Source: Bacillota bacterium
GTDB lineage: Bacteria; Bacillota; Dehalobacteriia; UBA4068
Length of the DNA stretch: 8,524 nucleotides
Assembly: GCA_030528765.1 (NCBI GenBank)
Contig: JAUMYD010000077.1
Coordinates: 1 to 8,524, forward strand
Direction of reading: 5' to 3'
In this document: piece by piece, positions 6,047 through 8,524 of the stretch
Numbering within the stretch: position 1 is the stretch's first letter
Layout of the letters: each line of letters opens with the position of its first letter
Notes under the pieces: generated by a model
Seen by the model: only the letters and a program-made list of their open reading frames with translations
Databases searched by the model: none
Told to the model about the DNA's origin: nothing
Made by a program: the position numbers and the translations under genes

Positions 6047-8524
6047 ATGGATAATCTGGAAACCAATACCAAAATTCTGGAGCAATGTCGTCTGGATATG
6101 GATAATCTGGCCGGGCTTGGTGCTGCCGGGATGGATGAGGCAGTAACAAAAGCTGAGAAGCGGGCACGGATTTGCGGACAGGAACTGCGCCAGGCAAGCA
6201 AAGCAGTGGAGCTGACTGCCAAGCAAAAGAAAACGGTGGAGGATGCCCGGCTTGCCGGTGAGGAAAAATTATCTGCCGCTGTTCAGGATGAGGAGGATGC
6301 CCGCATTGCTGCGGAGACGGTCAGACGCATGATCGAAGATGCTGCGTCTGTTCGCGGTTCGTCAAATAAGGATACGGCCAAGATACTGGAAAAAGCCGAA
6401 ACGGTTTTGGATGATACCCTGAGCCGGGCCGACCATTTCTACAGCGAAAAGAAAGCACAGCGTGAAGAGATCGAGCATGCTATGTTGCGGCTCTACGCCA
6501 CGGAAAAAGCCGTGCTTTATACAATGGCAAAAGCCGAGCGCAATGAAGGCGAGAAGCAGCTGAACAAGATCATCGCCGATAAAAAACATGAAGTTTGCGC
6601 TGCGGAATATCAGGTCCTGCTGCTGCATGCAAAAGAGGCAGAGCTGCAGGATGAGGCAGATTCCCACCAGGAAAGCCTGCAGGGCTTGGAAGCAGAAATT
6701 GTATTGGCCAATGCTCAGGTGGAGGAAAGCCTGAAGATCCAGAAAAAGGCCGGCGAGGATTTTTCCTTGCAGCTGCGCGCCTGTGCGGAGGAGATCGCCG
6801 CCGCGCTGCAGCAGCTTTCCCTGGAGCAAGCCAGATGCCAGGAACAGCATGGTATCGCAGAGAGCGAACTTCGCGCTGCAAAAGGCATGCTGGAGGATTG
6901 CCAGGCAGAAGAGGTGGATCGCCGGGAAAGCCTGGGGCAAATGCAGCTTCAGAGCCGCGAAAGCATCGCTGATGCACATAAGGAATATGAGCAGGGCTTG
7001 GCAGATCAGAACCGCCAGCTGGTGGTTTACCAGGAGGCTGTGAAGCACAGCCGTCTCAGCCTGGATGATGCCCTGGCAAAGCAGGAAGCTGCAGTGGCTG
7101 AGGCCGCGCGCCTGCAGGAGCTGGCAGAAGAATTTTCCCTGAAAGCGGCAGAGGCAGAAGCGGAGGAGGTCTCTGCCCGGGAGGCAGCTGCTACGGCGAA
7201 TCGCCTGGCAGAAAATGCCATCAAGATCCGTGAATCGATCAGCAGTGAAAGCTCTCAGCTTCTTTTCCACGCACAGGAAGTTCTGATGGAAGCTGCTGCA
7301 TCTGCGCAGCAGCTGATGGATGAAAAGAGCCTGATGCGCACTGCTGCCCAGAATGAAAGTGATCGTATAAGCAAGCAGGCTGCCCTGGCCGAGAACACGG
7401 TTCGCCAGGCAGAAGAATTGGTGGAAATCAAAAAGGCAGACTGCCGTGAATCTGATATGCAGCTGGAGAATGCACAGATCGTTGCAGCTGCCAAGAAGGA
7501 AGAGCTGCAGGCCCGCATGGAACGGAAAATTGCCGAAGCGGAAGAGCTGCTGCATTCGGCAGAAAGCGCGGCAGACCAGGCTGCTTCCAATGTGGTGGAA
7601 GCCATAGAGCAGCGGGATCACGCACAGCTCAATCTGGAAACGATCATCGTGGAGCTGGAAAATATCACCAGGCACCTGGAAGAAGCCCGGATCGCCGGTG
7701 CCGAGCGCCAGAAGACCCTGCAGCTTCATGTAGATCAGGAAAATGCCCGCCTGAAAAAAGAACATGAGAAAGCACTGGCAAATGCCCAGGATCTGGAGGA
7801 GAACCGAAAGAACGAAGAGCAGATCCTTGAAGAGCTGAATCAGAATATTAACGAGCTGTTGGCGCAGATCGACCTTTCTTCCATCCATGTACAGGAAGTG
7901 ATCGCCAAGGGTGCGGAATCAATACGAAACGCCGAGCTGGAAGTGGATCATCTCTCCGAGCTGGAGCAGGAAGCACATGCGGTGGCAGAAGAAGCCGTAT
8001 CCAAAATGAGCATCGACAGCCAGCAGCTGGGCCTTCTGGAAAGCAGTAGTCTGAGCAGTTTGGCGGGCCTGATCGTAGAGAAAGAAGAGCCCCGGAACGT
8101 GGAAAGCCCGGCGTTGCCGCCTTTTTCTCAGGATGCTTTCCAGCCGGAGCCTGCTCCGGAAAAAGCAGGCGAGATTTATACGGAAAACAGTTTCAGTGCG
8201 CCTTCCATGGACTTTTTGGGTGGCGAAAGCTGGATGGATCAGGCTGCACTTTTCTTTGGACAGGAGAAGGAATCGCCCCACGCTGCTCCTTTAGCAGGAG
8301 TGGAAGCTTTTCCTCTGCCAGAGGAAATCGCTGCCCCTCCCTTGCCGCCCGTGGAGCTAGCCCCGAAGGAAGAGCTCTCCGCAACGGAACTTCCGCAGGA
8401 GGTTTTTGTGCAGCCGGAAAACAGTTTCCAGCTTTTTGCGGAAGTCGAAACGCTTGCTCCTGAGCAGCCTTTGATCCCGGAAGAAGCACCTGCTCATCCC
8501 GAGCAGCCTTTGATCCCGGAGGAA
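6047..8524 (+). CDS. Second giant coiled-coil protein with Pro/Glu-rich tail, 3' end outside window (coiled-coil protein B)
   Basis: The frame is open for 826 codons to the window edge with no stop. Residues 1-681 contain no proline and are Ala/Glu/Gln/Leu-rich helix, typical of a continuous coiled-coil rod. The N-terminus MDNLETNTKILEQCRLDMDNLAGL repeats MDNL 17 codons apart, including an identical 13-base stretch at 6047 and 6098. Two copies of the module shared with protein A lie at residues 96-142 and 388-434. A weaker look-alike lies near residue 504 (SAESAADQAASNVVEA). From residue 682 the composition switches to a Pro/Glu-rich, probably disordered tail with the motif ENSF twice and a 13-residue tandem repeat at the edge. 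No signal peptide, membrane segment or nucleotide-binding motif is visible. Same strand, short gap and shared modules suggest it works with protein A. Its function is unknown, and a further domain may lie beyond the edge. Confidence 0.92.
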   Translation, partial: MDNLETNTKILEQCRLDMDNLAGLGAAGMDEAVTKAEKRARICGQELRQASKAVELTAKQKKTVEDARLAGEEKLSAAVQDEEDARIAAETVRRMIEDAASVRGSSNKDTAKILEKAETVLDDTLSRADHFYSEKKAQREEIEHAMLRLYATEKAVLYTMAKAERNEGEKQLNKIIADKKHEVCAAEYQVLLLHAKEAELQDEADSHQESLQGLEAEIVLANAQVEESLKIQKKAGEDFSLQLRACAEEIAAALQQLSLEQARCQEQHGIAESELRAAKGMLEDCQAEEVDRRESLGQMQLQSRESIADAHKEYEQGLADQNRQLVVYQEAVKHSRLSLDDALAKQEAAVAEAARLQELAEEFSLKAAEAEAEEVSAREAAATANRLAENAIKIRESISSESSQLLFHAQEVLMEAAASAQQLMDEKSLMRTAAQNESDRISKQAALAENTVRQAEELVEIKKADCRESDMQLENAQIVAAAKKEELQARMERKIAEAEELLHSAESAADQAASNVVEAIEQRDHAQLNLETIIVELENITRHLEEARIAGAERQKTLQLHVDQENARLKKEHEKALANAQDLEENRKNEEQILEELNQNINELLAQIDLSSIHVQEVIAKGAESIRNAELEVDHLSELEQEAHAVAEEAVSKMSIDSQQLGLLESSSLSSLAGLIVEKEEPRNVESPALPPFSQDAFQPEPAPEKAGEIYTENSFSAPSMDFLGGESWMDQAALFFGQEKESPHAAPLAGVEAFPLPEEIAAPPLPPVELAPKEELSATELPQEVFVQPENSFQLFAEVETLAPEQPLIPEEAPAHPEQPLIPEE
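6332..6472 (+). repeat. Shared coiled-coil module, copy 3 (protein B residues 96-142)
   Basis: The core is KAETVLDDTLSRADHFYSEK at residues 116-135, preceded by AASVRGSSNKDTAKILE. It is nearest to copy 1 in the first six core positions (KAExVL) and to copy 2 in the preceding TAxIL. All invariant positions are kept and Arg is at position 24. Confidence 0.65.
7208..7348 (+). repeat. Shared coiled-coil module, copy 4 (protein B residues 388-434)
   Basis: The core is HAQEVLMEAAASAQQLMDEK at residues 408-427, 292 residues after copy 3. It keeps Ala2, Val5, Leu6, Ala13, Leu16, Glu19, Lys20 and Arg24, but has His for Lys1. The preceding part shares AxxAxxxRE and QxL with copy 2. Confidence 0.55.
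8459..8524 (+). repeat. 39-base in-frame tandem repeat at the window edge
   Basis: The 20-base stretch GAGCAGCCTTTGATCCCGGA occurs at 8462 and again at 8501, a spacing of 39 bases (13 codons). The encoded unit is PEQPLIPEEAPAH; the second copy is cut by the window edge after PEQPLIPEE. The near-identity at DNA level indicates recent duplication, and more units may follow outside the window. Confidence 0.85.

Noticed and set aside
5964..6226. Short frames on both strands across the gap between the coiled-coil genes
   Set aside because: They overlap the ends of both supported genes, lack ribosome sites and have no recognisable content.
6362..7888. 508-codon minus-strand open frame opposite protein B
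   Set aside because: Same cause: codon-aligned shadow bounded by sense TCA codons at 6362 and 7919, with no independent evidence of coding.

Overview
The window reads as a chromosomal segment of a bacterium with moderate to slightly high GC. It has purine-rich Shine-Dalgarno sites, a consensus-like sigma-A promoter and an RNase E/G family gene. I infer a Firmicute, possibly a Negativicutes or Clostridia member, but nothing here fixes the taxon and I hold this loosely. All supported genes are on the + strand.

Layout: (1) 1-981 is the 3' part of a ribonuclease G/E gene (rng); its start lies before the window. (2) 982-1306 is a 325-base gap with a good -35/-10 pair at 1021-1049, followed by a leader of about 250 bases with small possible hairpins and no convincing gene. 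(3) 1307-5977 encodes a giant cytoplasmic coiled-coil protein of 1556 residues, rich in Ala, Glu, Gln, Leu and Arg. It has a short basic head and a Pro/Glu-rich linker at its N-terminus. (4) After 69 bases without a clear terminator, 6047-8524 opens a second giant coiled-coil protein. It has 826 codons in the window and no stop before the edge: a proline-free rod of 681 residues, then an acidic Pro-rich tail that ends in a 39-base tandem repeat running off the window.

The two coiled-coil genes look like one transcription unit driven from the 1021-1049 promoter. They share a gap-free module of about 47 residues, present twice in each protein. This suggests common descent or a common assembly or partner surface. 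The Pro/Glu-rich low-complexity segments sit at opposite ends: N-terminal in the first protein, C-terminal in the second. There is no signal peptide, membrane segment, Walker motif or known enzymatic motif in either protein, so they are best described as structural rods of unknown function (filament, scaffold or spacer). This pair is the candidate undescribed system here. The link to RNase G is only adjacency; the separate promoter argues against obligatory co-expression.

Most other long reading frames, including a 1357-codon one on the minus strand, are shadows produced by strong codon bias in the two coiled-coil genes.
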